From Candidatus Kosakonia sp. 282A-S69 (GTDB lineage: Bacteria; Pseudomonadota; Gammaproteobacteria; Enterobacterales; Enterobacteriaceae), in the NCBI RefSeq assembly GCF_029433855.1, contig NZ_JAROAU010000003.1, positions 926,729 through 990,728 on the forward strand: a stretch of 64,000 nt of DNA, given 5' to 3'. The notes under the pieces were generated by a model. The model searched no databases. It was not told the DNA's origin and saw only the letters and a program-made list of their open reading frames with translations. The translations under genes and the position numbers were made by a program. Shown piece after piece: positions 39,344 through 48,737 of this stretch; positions within the stretch are counted from its first letter, which is position 1, and each line of letters begins with the position of its first letter.

Positions 39344-41152
39344 TTAACGTCTGGCGGCGGGGAGTTTCGCCGCCTTGTTTACGTCATACCACCAGGTATC
39401 AAACCCAATTGAGTAGACGGGGCGAATGCCGGGCATGGAGAACTTGTCCCAGTAAGCAAGGCGATCGGCCGCCATATACCACATCGGCAGCATGTAATAG
39501 TTCCACGTCAGCACGCGATCCAGCGCGCGCCCGAGCGGCAACAGCTTCTCTTTATTTCCCTGCCAGCGGGCAATCTGTGCGAGCAGGGTGTCGATAGCCG
39601 GGTTTTTTACCCCCGGCGCATTGTAGGAGGAGTCGATATAGGCAGAGCCCCAGGAGATTTGCAGGTCGCCGCTCGGCCACGGCTGCGCGCGCCACAGACG
39701 CGGCATCATGTCGTAATCGCGGCTGCGCATGCGGTTGGTCGCCTGCGAGTTATCCACCTGGCGTAGCTCCATGGTGATGCCGAGCCGGGCAAGGTTGTGC
39801 TGGAAGGGCAGCACCCACTGCACATTCCCGCCGGAGGGAAGCAGCAGTTCAAACACAAACGGCTTGCCGGTTTTGGCATTCACCCGCTGCTGATTCTTCA
39901 GCACCCAGCCGGCGCTGTTCAGCAGCTTATCGGCTTTGAGCAGATTCTGGCGATCGTAGCCGTCACCGCTGGAGGTGGGTGGGGAGTAGATCTGCGTAAA
40001 CACTTCAGGCGGGATCTGATCTTTCAACGGTGCCAGAAGGGTTAACTCATCGGCATCAGGGTAGCTGCGCGCGGCATATTCGGTGTTGATAAAGTAGCTG
40101 TCCGCCCGGGAGTAGGCACCATAGAAGAGGGCTTTGTTCATCCACTCGAAGTCGAAGGCCAGCGACACTGCTTCACGTACCCGCCGGTCGGCGAAGACCG
40201 GGCGCTGGGTATTAAACGCCAGCCAGCGCGCATCCTGCGCCGAATGGTTGGGCTGTTCATCTTTAACGATATAGCCGCGCGCGAAATTGGTGCCGATATA
40301 GCGCGTGGCCCAGTTTTTCGGGCTATCTTCGCTGCGCAGATCATAGGAGCCAGCTTTAAACGCCTCAAAGGCGACATTGTCGTCGAGATAGTAGTCATAG
40401 CGAATATTGTTAAAGTTCCAGCGGCCGCGGTTAACCGGCAGATCGGCGGCCCAGTAATCGCGTACGCGGGTATAGGCAATATACTGCCCCATGCGCCAGC
40501 TGCTGATGCGATAAGGCCCGCTGCTCAATGACGGGCGGGCAAGCGGCTCGCTGAGGTTATGATCTTTCCAGAACTTCTCCGGCATGACCGGCAGCGTCAG
40601 CAGGCTGAGCATGTCCTCTTTGCCCGGCTTCGCCAGCTCAATGCGCACGGTTAAAGGCGAAATGGCTTTTACCGTTGTGCCTTTGTAGACAATGCGAAAC
40701 TGCGGCACTCCCTGGGTCATAAACTTCTGAAAGGTGAAGGCGACGTCGCTGGCGCGGATCGGCGAGCCGTCATGGAAGCGGGCGCGGGGATTGAGCGAGA
40801 TCTCCATCCAGGAGAAGTCATCGGCATAGCGGGTGGTTTCAGCAATCAGCGGATAGTAGCTGCCAGGCTCATCATCGGAGGTGGTAAACATGGCGTCGTA
40901 CAGCGTATCGGTGCGCACCGCCGGGTTGCCGCGCAGGGCGAAACGGTTGAAGTTATCAAAGGTGCCGATATTGGCGAGCGTCACGTTACCGCCTTTCGGC
41001 GCGGCGGGGTTTACATAATCAAAATGGGAAAAATTAACAGCGTATTTCGGTTCGCCGATAATCGCAAAGCTGTCACTCTCTTTAATGGTCTGCGCCTGGC
41101 AGCCGAGGGCGATAAACGCCAGTAACAGAGCAACAATGCGCACACACTTCAT
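39344..41152 (-). CDS. yejA: Periplasmic peptide/microcin C binding protein YejA
   Basis: Family 5 extracellular solute-binding protein of 602 aa (E. coli 604), first gene of yejABEF. N-terminal signal MKCVRIVALLLAFIALGCQAQ. Signature FDYVNPAAPKGGNVTLANIGTFD-type N-lobe, then ARFHDGSPIRASDVAFTF and CGxx-less C-lobe ending MWYMAADRLAYWDKF. The sequence ALGC at the expected cleavage site could be read as a lipobox (Cys18), whereas E. coli has no Cys there; processing by signal peptidase I after CQA is equally possible. Confidence 0.95.
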   Translation of the reverse strand: MKCVRIVALLLAFIALGCQAQTIKESDSFAIIGEPKYAVNFSHFDYVNPAAPKGGNVTLANIGTFDNFNRFALRGNPAVRTDTLYDAMFTTSDDEPGSYYPLIAETTRYADDFSWMEISLNPRARFHDGSPIRASDVAFTFQKFMTQGVPQFRIVYKGTTVKAISPLTVRIELAKPGKEDMLSLLTLPVMPEKFWKDHNLSEPLARPSLSSGPYRISSWRMGQYIAYTRVRDYWAADLPVNRGRWNFNNIRYDYYLDDNVAFEAFKAGSYDLRSEDSPKNWATRYIGTNFARGYIVKDEQPNHSAQDARWLAFNTQRPVFADRRVREAVSLAFDFEWMNKALFYGAYSRADSYFINTEYAARSYPDADELTLLAPLKDQIPPEVFTQIYSPPTSSGDGYDRQNLLKADKLLNSAGWVLKNQQRVNAKTGKPFVFELLLPSGGNVQWVLPFQHNLARLGITMELRQVDNSQATNRMRSRDYDMMPRLWRAQPWPSGDLQISWGSAYIDSSYNAPGVKNPAIDTLLAQIARWQGNKEKLLPLGRALDRVLTWNYYMLPMWYMAADRLAYWDKFSMPGIRPVYSIGFDTWWYDVNKAAKLPAARR

Positions 41153-41245
41153 TTGCTGGATCCCTTTTACCGCAATGCGACGGAGGCGTGAATTTTTTCT
41201 GCTTGAATAATAGGGGAGGGCTCGGCGGTTGTGAACTTTTTCCGC

Positions 41246-42802
41246 CTACAGCCGGGCAGTAAATGTCGGCGGTCGCCAGTCGATAAACTGCTGTAGCGTC
41301 ATCGGGCGGCTAAAAAAGTAGCCTTGCAAATAGTGCACGCCGCGTTCACGTAGCCAGCGCACCTGCTCCGGCGTCTCCACCCCTTCCGCCACGATGAGCA
41401 TATTGAGCCGCTTCGCCAGCGTCAGCACGGCGTCAAGCACCGGTGAAGTGACGGTTTCCGTGCCGATGGCGTTAATAAAACCGCGATCGATCTTCAGGAA
41501 GTCGAGGGTGAAGCGCTCAAGGTAGATCAGCGCGCTATGGCCGGTGCCGAAATCATCAATGGCGATCTCAAACCCCTCATCGCGCAGCCACTGAAAGATC
41601 TCATTAACCTCTTCATGCTTGAGCATATCGCGCTCGGTGATCTCCAGCACCACGCTGAAGTGGTGGGGGGGCAGGGCGTGGGCAAACTGCTGCATATCCT
41701 GTTTAAAGCTCGGCGCATGAAGATGACCGGGGGCAATATTGATGCCCATCTTCGCCCCTGCGGGCAGCAGCGTTTTTAAAACCGGCGCATCGCGTGCGAC
41801 AAGCTTAAAGAGATGCAGGGTCAGCGGCACAATTAACTGCTGTGCTTCAGCAAAATGAATAAAAGCATCGGGCGGGATTTCGCCCGCGGTCGGATGCTTC
41901 CAGCGCATTAATACTTCAAGGCCGGTGACTTTCAATTCCGCGCCGCTGACCACCGGCTGATAGACAACATAGAACTGGTCGCGTTTGATCGCGGTGAGGA
42001 TCTCGCGCCCAGGGCGCAAATGGACAACTAAGAGTGCCGCCGTCAGCAGACCGGCAAGCATGCCGATCATCCCACCCAGCAGCAGCGCGAACTGCAGATC
42101 TTGCGCCCGCCATTTATCCGCGTAGAGAAAGAGTCTTACCGGCGAACCTTCCACCTCCGCGCTCAGGTAGGGCTTTTGATGCAGGTTACTTAACGGTAGC
42201 GGGCGGCTTGAGAAGGTGGTGAGCGCGCGATCGCCGATGCCGAGCGCAATGCCGTTAAGATCGGGGATCTGCGCGGTATAAAGCATGTAGGGTGCGAGGT
42301 TGATATTGAGCGTAGCGAGCACGCCACGGTTATCCAGCAGCGGGCTGCGGAACCAGAGCGCTATTACCGGCTGTGTCGGCATCATTGGCGTGCCGGGTAG
42401 AATCACCATATCGGTGGTTTTATTAATATCAATTTCCGGAAACAACTGTTTCATCGGCTCATCCATGTCGCCGGTGGCTGACGAACAGTAGGCGTGCTGA
42501 TCTTTTATTAACAGAAAGGCGCGCACATTCTGGCTGAAGGCGGCTTTGGAAGTGAGCTCACTGGCCGCCTCTTCGCAGCTGTTAAGCGTAAGCGGGTGCA
42601 GCGCTTCTGCCGCGGCGCGAATGGTGCTGAAGTAGCTGGCATACGAAGCCTGAATACTGCTCAGTAGCGTATCGTAGCGAGCTTCACGCTTTTGCTGCTC
42701 CAGCCAGAACTGAATGCCGCCGACCAGCAGGGCGACGAGCACGCCGGTCAGCAGGCTGATGAGCACAACGCGTCGATTAACGGTGACGTTACGGGTAAGC
42801 AT
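41246..42802 (-). CDS. pdeN: Cyclic di-GMP phosphodiesterase (CSS-EAL), Rtn/PdeN
   Basis: Membrane c-di-GMP phosphodiesterase of 518 aa, the E. coli length. Two TMs (about 12-32 and 238-260) flank a periplasmic CSS domain with the conserved C-S-S (AYCSSATGD) used for DsbA-dependent redox control. The cytoplasmic EAL domain has LEVLMRW in the EAL position, AIDDFGTGHSALIYL and a KIDRGFI lysine; all catalytic elements appear intact. Older name rtn. Own start region after the mepS terminator. Confidence 0.93.
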   Translation of the reverse strand: MLTRNVTVNRRVVLISLLTGVLVALLVGGIQFWLEQQKREARYDTLLSSIQASYASYFSTIRAAAEALHPLTLNSCEEAASELTSKAAFSQNVRAFLLIKDQHAYCSSATGDMDEPMKQLFPEIDINKTTDMVILPGTPMMPTQPVIALWFRSPLLDNRGVLATLNINLAPYMLYTAQIPDLNGIALGIGDRALTTFSSRPLPLSNLHQKPYLSAEVEGSPVRLFLYADKWRAQDLQFALLLGGMIGMLAGLLTAALLVVHLRPGREILTAIKRDQFYVVYQPVVSGAELKVTGLEVLMRWKHPTAGEIPPDAFIHFAEAQQLIVPLTLHLFKLVARDAPVLKTLLPAGAKMGINIAPGHLHAPSFKQDMQQFAHALPPHHFSVVLEITERDMLKHEEVNEIFQWLRDEGFEIAIDDFGTGHSALIYLERFTLDFLKIDRGFINAIGTETVTSPVLDAVLTLAKRLNMLIVAEGVETPEQVRWLRERGVHYLQGYFFSRPMTLQQFIDWRPPTFTARL

Positions 42803-42901
42803 GATGCTGAGCCTATGTTAGCGGTTCATCATATTTCGCATAGCGCGGTGCAGCCAGGCGAAATAAAACCCGGAAAAGTTCGTATAGCATATTACAGGCA
42901 C

Positions 42902-42931
42902 AAAAAAACACCGCCGAAGCAGTGTTTTTTA
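42902..42931 (-). terminator. mepS terminator
   Basis: On the minus strand AAAAACACTGC-TTCG-GCGGTGTTTTT: 11-bp stem with one G-T wobble, a stable TTCG loop and a T-run, 39 bp after the mepS stop. Confidence 0.9.
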
Positions 42932-42969
42932 TAACTTTACGCCAGCCAAGGGTAACTGGCATGAAGTGA

Positions 42970-43533
42970 TTAGCTGCGTGTCAGGATACGTCGCGCTTCG
43001 TTATAGCGCTTCTTCCAGTATGGCTCATCAAGGTTAGAAATCATCACACCACTGCTGGTGGAGGCATGAACAAACTGGTTATTACCAATGTAGATGCCGA
43101 CATGACGTCCGGTAGAGCCTGCGCGGAAGAGAACCAGATCGCCGGTGCGCAAACTGGTGCGCGAAATAGATTTACCGCTCTCCTGCTGTTCCCATGTGGA
43201 ACGCGGCAGCTCTAAACCAAACTGTTCGCGGAAGGTGCGCTGCACAAAGCCAGAACAGTCGATACCTTTCTTGGTGTCGCCGCCGAGACGGTAGCGAACG
43301 CCTTTCCAACTTGCATACTGATCCATAAGCCGGTTTTTAACATCCAGATTACGTACCAGGTTTTCAAATTCATCCTGAGAGGCTTGCAGTGAAGAGCTAT
43401 CTTCTGGCACAGCATGCGTCTCAGGATGCATATTCTTGGCGGTATTTGTTGAACAAGCTGAAAGCAGAACCGCTACTGCGATCGCGGGTATCGCCCGCAC
43501 GATATATCTCAAGATCGGCTGAGACTTGACCAT
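42970..43533 (-). CDS. mepS: Murein DD-endopeptidase MepS (Spr), lipoprotein
   Basis: NlpC/P60 endopeptidase that cleaves D-Ala-mDAP cross-links so the sacculus can grow; its level is set by NlpI-Prc degradation. It has 187 aa (E. coli 188). Lipobox LLSAC, Cys27. Catalytic Cys93 in GIDCSGFVQ, His near 144 (RHVGIY) and His near 156 (FVHAS). An inverted repeat lies 26 bp upstream of the ATG. Confidence 0.96.
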   Translation of the reverse strand: MVKSQPILRYIVRAIPAIAVAVLLSACSTNTAKNMHPETHAVPEDSSSLQASQDEFENLVRNLDVKNRLMDQYASWKGVRYRLGGDTKKGIDCSGFVQRTFREQFGLELPRSTWEQQESGKSISRTSLRTGDLVLFRAGSTGRHVGIYIGNNQFVHASTSSGVMISNLDEPYWKKRYNEARRILTRS

Positions 43534-43955
43534 GTTGCTTATTTTCCCTTGAAGTCCTTAACGATAATATCGTTATGAAAAATGCCAAACGCAGCGAGAT
43601 TAATTATCTGAATGTTTCAAGACAAATACTCGAGCCAGAATTTGTGGCTGGACGCACAAATTACCGTGCAGAGAGTAAAAGAGCACTCTTTGCAACAAGA
43701 CGAACCGAGGTTACCTGAACATCTAATGCAAGGCGAGTGCTTTTCATCACTTTTTTATAAGAAATTGTGATACAGAAAGTGAATTTATGCGTTTGGTCAA
43801 TAAATGGACAAATAAAGAGAAATAGCGGGCAAAATGCTCTTTTTAAAGGCGATTGAGTTGGCTAAAAAATGACACACTCAGGCAACCGCCGGGAATTTAC
43901 ATTAAGGACGCTAATCATCGTCTCTTCCCGGCGGCGATAAATGTTATTTGAGTGT
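43534..43955. other. Intergenic region between lpxT and mepS with two inverted repeats
   Basis: No gene seen in 422 bp. A 17-bp dyad TAACGATAATATCGTTA lies at 43559-43575, just before mepS. A second, ACCGCCGGGAA at 43885-43895 with TTCCCGGCGG at 43925-43934, has 10-bp arms around 29 nt, starts 20 bp beyond the lpxT stop and is probably its 3' structure; a T-run follows on the minus strand near 43866. The middle (43600-43860) is AT-rich and must hold the mepS promoter. Confidence 0.6.
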
Positions 43956-44657
43956 TTAAATTTTGTTTTTTCCAGGCAGGTGACGATCAAATAACGCCAC
44001 GATCTTATCGCTCAGCGGCGTCATCAGGCACCAGGGCAGGCCAATCAACACCGCAGAGAGTGAACCGACGGCAATATCGGTAAACCAGTGCGCGCCAATC
44101 ATTACGCGGGGGAAAGCAAAGATGACAAATATAACCATCCCGATGGCAAACGCTTTTTTACCGAAATAACGCAGCATCACCGAGGCAAAAATCATCAGCA
44201 TCATACCGTGGTCGCCCGGGAAGCTATCTTTGGAGGCATCTTTCGTCGGGAAGTTGAGCAGATCGCTGACCCGATAGGTGTCGGTAAAGGAGATCGACGG
44301 ACTGGCGCGCTTCACCGGCATAATATGCTGCGCAAGCTGATTGATCACCAGTGCCAGCAGCAGCATGGTCAGGCCAATCATCACCACACGCCGACGCCCG
44401 GCCGGGTCTGCCGGCAGCCAGAAAGAGAGCATCAGACAGCCCATCGCCAGCAGCGAACAGGCGTCAAAGGCGCGGTTATTGGTCAGGGCTACAAACCATA
44501 AATAGGCGCGATTCTCCGCCAGGCCATGGTTGAAGAAGTGGAAAATCGCTGAATCCAGCGGGAACCAGAAACCATGATTTACTGGCAGGTACCATGAGAA
44601 AAATAGCGCCAGGCCAGCAGCATTCAGCAGCACGATGAGAGGCAGTCGGGTTTTCAT
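43956..44657 (-). CDS. lpxT: Kdo2-lipid A phosphotransferase LpxT
   Basis: Inner-membrane enzyme that transfers phosphate from undecaprenyl pyrophosphate to lipid A at position 1, making the 1-diphosphate species. The ATG at 44657 gives 233 aa (E. coli 237); the in-frame ATG at 44690 adds eleven residues unlike the family. Six TMs. PAP2 phosphatase motifs: K-x6-RP-like KRASPSIS, central SFPGDHGMM and SxxxGxHxxxD-like RVMIGAHWFTD. Confidence 0.94.
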   Translation of the reverse strand: MKTRLPLIVLLNAAGLALFFSWYLPVNHGFWFPLDSAIFHFFNHGLAENRAYLWFVALTNNRAFDACSLLAMGCLMLSFWLPADPAGRRRVVMIGLTMLLLALVINQLAQHIMPVKRASPSISFTDTYRVSDLLNFPTKDASKDSFPGDHGMMLMIFASVMLRYFGKKAFAIGMVIFVIFAFPRVMIGAHWFTDIAVGSLSAVLIGLPWCLMTPLSDKIVALFDRHLPGKNKI

Positions 44658-44700
44658 TTTGCAGGCTCTTTTAGGTTTAAGGGACGCCACGGTAGTCCCG

Positions 44701-45678
44701 CTAACTTAAACGAAGCTTCAACAGCGCCGATTGAAGTGCGTTCCAGTCAGCCTCGCTGTCGGTGATTAACTCAATCCGGCTATCGGGCGGCGCGGCGTTT
44801 TGCGTCTCGATATGCAAATCCTGACCCTGACGATTTACACGCAGCAGCCCTTCAGGAATACGCATCACCCCTTTTACCCGCGACACCGGCGCAAGCCGCG
44901 CCCACTCCAGCAGACCAATGGTGTCGAAAACCGTATCGGCATCAAAAATCCAGCCGCAGGCATGGTGTCCCTGGCCGCTGTTCAGGTTGCGACGCCAGCG
45001 CTGATGCGCCGGTAAACTCAGTGCCGCCAGCCCCTTTTTCTCACTGTGCGCATGATCGTGCGCGGCGCTGGCGGGCAGGGCGCGCAGGTTACGGCGCGGT
45101 TGGTCGAGCAGGCTGCCCTCAATCGCGCCCTGCGTGGCGTTCACCCGCAGGCGATCGCCGCCAAACGCCTCCCACCACGCATCAAATGCCTGCTGACTCT
45201 CGGCACTGGCGCGATCCTCTTTATTAGCAACGATAATATCCGCTGCCGCTAACTGGTCGCGGAAGTTCTCATTGTTCAGCGCTTTCTCATCGAGCAGCTG
45301 GCGCGGATCGAGCAGGCAGAGCGTGGCGCGCAGATCGATCCACGGCTCGTAGACCGGCGCGGTGAGCATATCGAGGATCTGCTTCGGGTGACCCAGCCCG
45401 GTGGGTTCAATCAGCAGGCGATCCGGTTTGCCCTGGCGCAGCAGGGTATTGAGACCCACCTGCATCGGCAGGCCGTTGACGCAGCACATACAGCCGCCGG
45501 GGATCTCTTTAAGCAGCGCACCACTGTCGCTGAGCAGGGCGCCATCAATGCCGACTTCGCCAAACTCATTCACCAGCACCGCCCACTTCTCCTGCGGAGC
45601 TTTATGGGCCAGCAAATGCAGAATGGAGGTGGTTTTGCCGCTTCCGAGAAAGCCGGTAATCAGGTTGGTCTTCGTCAC
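44701..45678 (-). CDS. yeiR: Zinc-binding COG0523 GTPase YeiR
   Basis: CobW/COG0523 GTPase of 325 aa (E. coli 328); E. coli YeiR binds Zn and hydrolyses GTP, likely as a metallochaperone. GTG start at 45678. Walker A GFLGSGKTT at 9-17, metal motif GGCMCCVNG near 62-69, base-recognition VANKEDRA. Two His-rich spots (AAHDHAHSEKKG, GQGHHACGW) fit metal binding. Lies 43 bp before lpxT; an inverted repeat separates it from yeiQ. Confidence 0.94.
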   Translation of the reverse strand: MTKTNLITGFLGSGKTTSILHLLAHKAPQEKWAVLVNEFGEVGIDGALLSDSGALLKEIPGGCMCCVNGLPMQVGLNTLLRQGKPDRLLIEPTGLGHPKQILDMLTAPVYEPWIDLRATLCLLDPRQLLDEKALNNENFRDQLAAADIIVANKEDRASAESQQAFDAWWEAFGGDRLRVNATQGAIEGSLLDQPRRNLRALPASAAHDHAHSEKKGLAALSLPAHQRWRRNLNSGQGHHACGWIFDADTVFDTIGLLEWARLAPVSRVKGVMRIPEGLLRVNRQGQDLHIETQNAAPPDSRIELITDSEADWNALQSALLKLRLS

Positions 45679-45745
45679 AGGAACTCCGCATCATCAAAAA
45701 GCACAAGCGAATAATCCTGGCGAAAAAAAGCGGAAAAGAGAAGAG

Positions 45746-45776
45746 CGCGGACGGCGCATCGCACTATCCGTCCGCG
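45746..45776 (-). terminator. yeiQ 3' hairpin
   Basis: Nine-bp perfect stem CGCGGACGG / CCGTCCGCG with a 13-nt loop, 17 bp after the yeiQ stop. On the minus strand it is followed by a pyrimidine-rich CTCTTCTCTTTT. Confidence 0.7.
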
Positions 45777-45792
45777 TTGAGGGCAAAAAATG

Positions 45793-47259
45793 TTAAGCGT
45801 TAATCACCTGCTGCACCGCGCCGTGTGCGCCGAGCGTCTCAATGGCGCGCCATGCACGGCTGACAGCATCGACAAATACCGGATTATGCGGCAGATCGTT
45901 ACCAAAGATCTCTTTTAGCGTCAGTAGCGCTGTCACGCGCTCGTCGCTGCTGCTGGTTTCAACGATGGCGCGGATTTTATCCGCCAGCGGATCGCGAATA
46001 TCAATTGTCTCGCCCGCATCATTGAGGCCGCTGACATAGCGCATCCAGCCCGCAACGCCGAGCGCCAGCAGCGGCCAGTCGCTCTGGCGCAGCAGATGAA
46101 TACGGATCCCATCCAGCAGGCGCTGCGGCAGCTTCTGGCTGCCGTCCATCGCAATCTGCCAGGTACGGTGTTTCAGCGCCGGGTTAGCGAAGCGCTCAAG
46201 CAGGCTGTCAGCATAGGCGTTCAGGTTGACGCCTTTAATGCTTAGCGTCGGTGCTTGCTCATTAAGCATCAGTTGGCGCGCCGCCTCACGGAAGGCCGCG
46301 TCCTGCATACACTCATTAATATGGGCAAACCCGGCGAGATAACCTAAGTAGGCAAGGAAGGAGTGACTACCGTTGAGCATACGCAGCTTCATCTGCTCCC
46401 ACGGCTGCACATCATCCACCAGCTGTACACCCGCGGTTTCCCACGCCGGACGCCCGGCGACAAAGTTATCTTCTATTACCCACTGAATAAACGGCTCGCA
46501 GCTGATGGCGCAGGGATCGAAGACGCCGAGCACGTCGGCAATCTCAGCCAGCGACTCGTCGGTCGCAGCCGGTACAATACGATCGACCATCGTGGCCGGG
46601 AAGCTGACATGCTCCGCTATCCACTGCGCCAGCTCCGGCGAGCGGGTTTGTGCCATCCCGAGCACGGCGTTTTTCACCACGTGACCGTTGTCGGGAATGT
46701 TGTCGCAGGAGAGCACAGTAAAGGGCGGCAGCCCACGCTCGCGGCGGCGATGCAGGGCTTCAACCAAAATTCCCGGTGCGGAGTGCGGCTCGTGTGGGTA
46801 TTTCAGATCGTGTTCAATACGCGGCTGCGTGAGATCAAGCTCGCCGCTGGCCGGATCGATGCAGTAACCTTTTTCAGTGATTGTCAGGGAGACAATCGCC
46901 ACCTGCGGCTCGCAGAACTTCTCAATGATCGCCGCCAGCGTATCGAGCTTGGCATTCAGGCACTCGTTCACCGCGCCAATAATAATCGGCTTATTGCCGT
47001 CAGCGCCTTTCTCCAGCACCGTATAAAGGTGATCTTGTTCGCGCAGCTGCGACATCAACACATCGCCGCTAAACAGGCTGATTTCGCAAATGCCCCAGTC
47101 GCCGCCTTGCGCTTCCAGCACCCGGTCGGTCAATAACGCCTGATGGGCGCGATGAAAGGCACCGAAACCGAAGTGGACGATGCGCGAACGGAGCTGGCTG
47201 CGATCGTACTGAGGCTGTTGCACGGAAGCGGGCAGCGTGGCGGAGGCAATTGTTTTCAT
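45793..47259 (-). CDS. yeiQ: Mannitol-dehydrogenase family oxidoreductase YeiQ (probable D-mannonate oxidoreductase)
   Basis: NAD-dependent long-chain polyol dehydrogenase of 488 aa, equal to E. coli YeiQ and paralogous to UxuB. Family motifs: RIVHFGFGAFHRAHQA (nucleotide site) near 27-42, VVKNAVLGMA, catalytic-type MVDRIVPAATDE and the Lys of MKLRMLNGSHSFLAYLGYL. It is divergent from uxuA, whose substrate D-mannonate is the product of fructuronate reduction, so D-fructuronate/D-mannonate interconversion is the likely reaction here. That last point is inference from context. Confidence 0.9.
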   Translation of the reverse strand: MKTIASATLPASVQQPQYDRSQLRSRIVHFGFGAFHRAHQALLTDRVLEAQGGDWGICEISLFSGDVLMSQLREQDHLYTVLEKGADGNKPIIIGAVNECLNAKLDTLAAIIEKFCEPQVAIVSLTITEKGYCIDPASGELDLTQPRIEHDLKYPHEPHSAPGILVEALHRRRERGLPPFTVLSCDNIPDNGHVVKNAVLGMAQTRSPELAQWIAEHVSFPATMVDRIVPAATDESLAEIADVLGVFDPCAISCEPFIQWVIEDNFVAGRPAWETAGVQLVDDVQPWEQMKLRMLNGSHSFLAYLGYLAGFAHINECMQDAAFREAARQLMLNEQAPTLSIKGVNLNAYADSLLERFANPALKHRTWQIAMDGSQKLPQRLLDGIRIHLLRQSDWPLLALGVAGWMRYVSGLNDAGETIDIRDPLADKIRAIVETSSSDERVTALLTLKEIFGNDLPHNPVFVDAVSRAWRAIETLGAHGAVQQVINA

Positions 47260-47322
47260 CTCTATACACCTGATTAACCAATAATTAACAATAGCAGTGT
47301 AAAGTTATATGACAGCAAAAAG

Positions 47323-47336
47323 AATTGGTATGCCTT
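47323..47336. promoter_or_regulatory. Candidate UxuR/ExuR operator, yeiQ side
   Basis: AATTGGTATGCCTT matches the UxuR/ExuR palindrome as I remember it (AAATTGGTATACCAATTT) across the left half and core. It lies about 65 bp upstream of the yeiQ start. Confidence 0.6.
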
Positions 47337-47350
47337 AAATATCCGGGGAA

Positions 47351-47366
47351 TGTGAGCTGGATCAAT
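47351..47366. promoter_or_regulatory. Candidate CRP site between yeiQ and uxuA
   Basis: TGTGA-GCTGGA-TCAAT has a perfect left half and 3 of 5 matches in the right half of TGTGA-N6-TCACA. Central position in the divergent region would allow control of both genes. Confidence 0.5.
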
Positions 47367-47432
47367 CATTGTTGTGGCGGGATTTGACCGGTTTCGATAA
47401 GCATGTATGGTAGTCGTCATGTTTCATGCTGT

Positions 47433-47446
47433 ATTGGTATAACAAC
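47433..47446. promoter_or_regulatory. Candidate UxuR/ExuR operator, uxuA side
   Basis: ATTGGTATAACAAC carries the ATTGGTAT half-site of the UxuR/ExuR motif and ends 20 bp before the uxuA ATG, a repressing position. About 110 bp separates it from the copy at 47323. Confidence 0.6.
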
Positions 47447-47466
47447 TTTTTTTTGAGGGGAAGACG

Positions 47467-48657
47467 ATGGAACAAACCTGGCGTTGGTATGGACCGAACG
47501 ATCCGGTTTCTCTTGATGATGTTCGTCAGGCGGGCGCGACCGGCGTGGTCACCGCTCTGCACCACATTCCGAACGGCCAGGTGTGGCCAGTGGAAGAGAT
47601 TAAAGCCCGCCAGGCGCTGCTGGCTGAAAAGGGGCTTTACTGGTCGGTCGTCGAAAGTATCCCGGTACATGAAGAGATCAAAACCCACTCCGGCGACTGC
47701 GACAAATGGATTGCTAACTATCAGCAGAGCATCCGCAATCTCGCCGCCTGCGGGATTGATACCGTCTGCTACAACTTTATGCCGATCCTCGACTGGACGC
47801 GCACCGATCTTGAATATCAGCTGCCGGATGGCTCACGCGCGCTGCGCTTCGACCAGATCGCCTTTGCCGCGTTTGAGCTGCATATCCTCAAGCGCGAAGG
47901 GGCGCAGGCGGATTACAGCGACGAGGAGCAGCGCCAGGCGCAGGCCTATTTCAATGCGATGAGCGATGCGGAAGTAGAAAAGCTGACGCGCAATATCATC
48001 GCCGGTCTGCCGGGGGCGGAAGAGGGCTATACGCTGGATCAGTTCCGCGCACGTCTGGCGGAGTATGACGGCATTGACAAAGCGCAGCTGCGCGAAAATA
48101 TGGCCTGTTTCCTGCGTGCCATCGTGCCGGTGGCGCAGGAAGTGGGCGTGCGGCTGGCGGTTCACCCGGACGATCCGCCGCGCCCGATCCTCGGTCTGCC
48201 GCGCATTGTCTCCACCATCGAAGATATGCAGTGGCTGAAAGAGGCGGTAGACAGCATCAATAACGGCTTCACCATGTGCACGGGTTCCTATGGTGTGCGG
48301 GCGGATAACGACCTGGTGCGGATGATCGAGACCTTCGGTGACCGCATTCACTTCACCCACTTGCGCGCCACCTGCCGCGAAGAGAACCCGAAAACCTTCC
48401 ACGAAGCGGCGCACCTGCAGGGCGATGTCGATATGGTGTCGGTGGTGGCGGCGATCCTCAGCGAAGAGCAGCGCCGTAAGAAAGCGGGCGATCTGCGCCC
48501 GATCCCGTTCCGCCCGGATCACGGCCACCAGATGCTGGACGATCTGCGTAAGAAAACCAACCCCGGCTATTCGGCGATTGGTCGTCTGAAGGGGATGGCG
48601 GAAGTGCGTGGCGTTGAGCTGGCGCTGAAGAAGACGCTGTTCCGCGACCTGCTGTAA
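47467..48657 (+). CDS. uxuA: Mannonate dehydratase
   Basis: Dehydrates D-mannonate to 2-keto-3-deoxygluconate in hexuronate breakdown. It has 396 aa (E. coli 394). Begins [23 protein letters not shown]. Metal-site segments [40 protein letters not shown] and RPDHGHQM are all present. ATG at 47467 has GAGGGG at 47455-47460. In K-12 uxuA lies with uxuB far from this locus; here it faces yeiQ, and the K-12 neighbour setB is missing. Confidence 0.95.
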   Translation: MEQTWRWYGPNDPVSLDDVRQAGATGVVTALHHIPNGQVWPVEEIKARQALLAEKGLYWSVVESIPVHEEIKTHSGDCDKWIANYQQSIRNLAACGIDTVCYNFMPILDWTRTDLEYQLPDGSRALRFDQIAFAAFELHILKREGAQADYSDEEQRQAQAYFNAMSDAEVEKLTRNIIAGLPGAEEGYTLDQFRARLAEYDGIDKAQLRENMACFLRAIVPVAQEVGVRLAVHPDDPPRPILGLPRIVSTIEDMQWLKEAVDSINNGFTMCTGSYGVRADNDLVRMIETFGDRIHFTHLRATCREENPKTFHEAAHLQGDVDMVSVVAAILSEEQRRKKAGDLRPIPFRPDHGHQMLDDLRKKTNPGYSAIGRLKGMAEVRGVELALKKTLFRDLL

Positions 48658-48706
48658 CCGATGCCGGTTACGTGCCGGCAAACGCTCTGCTCGCTTTTAC
48701 GGGCCA

Positions 48707-48735
48707 AAAAAAAGCCTCCATACGGAGGCTTTTTT
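48707..48735. terminator. Bidirectional terminator between uxuA and yeiP
   Basis: Stem AAAAAGCCTCC / GGAGGCTTTTT with loop ATAC (stem 48709-48719 and 48724-48734), between convergent genes. Confidence 0.9.
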
Positions 48736-48737
48736 AT

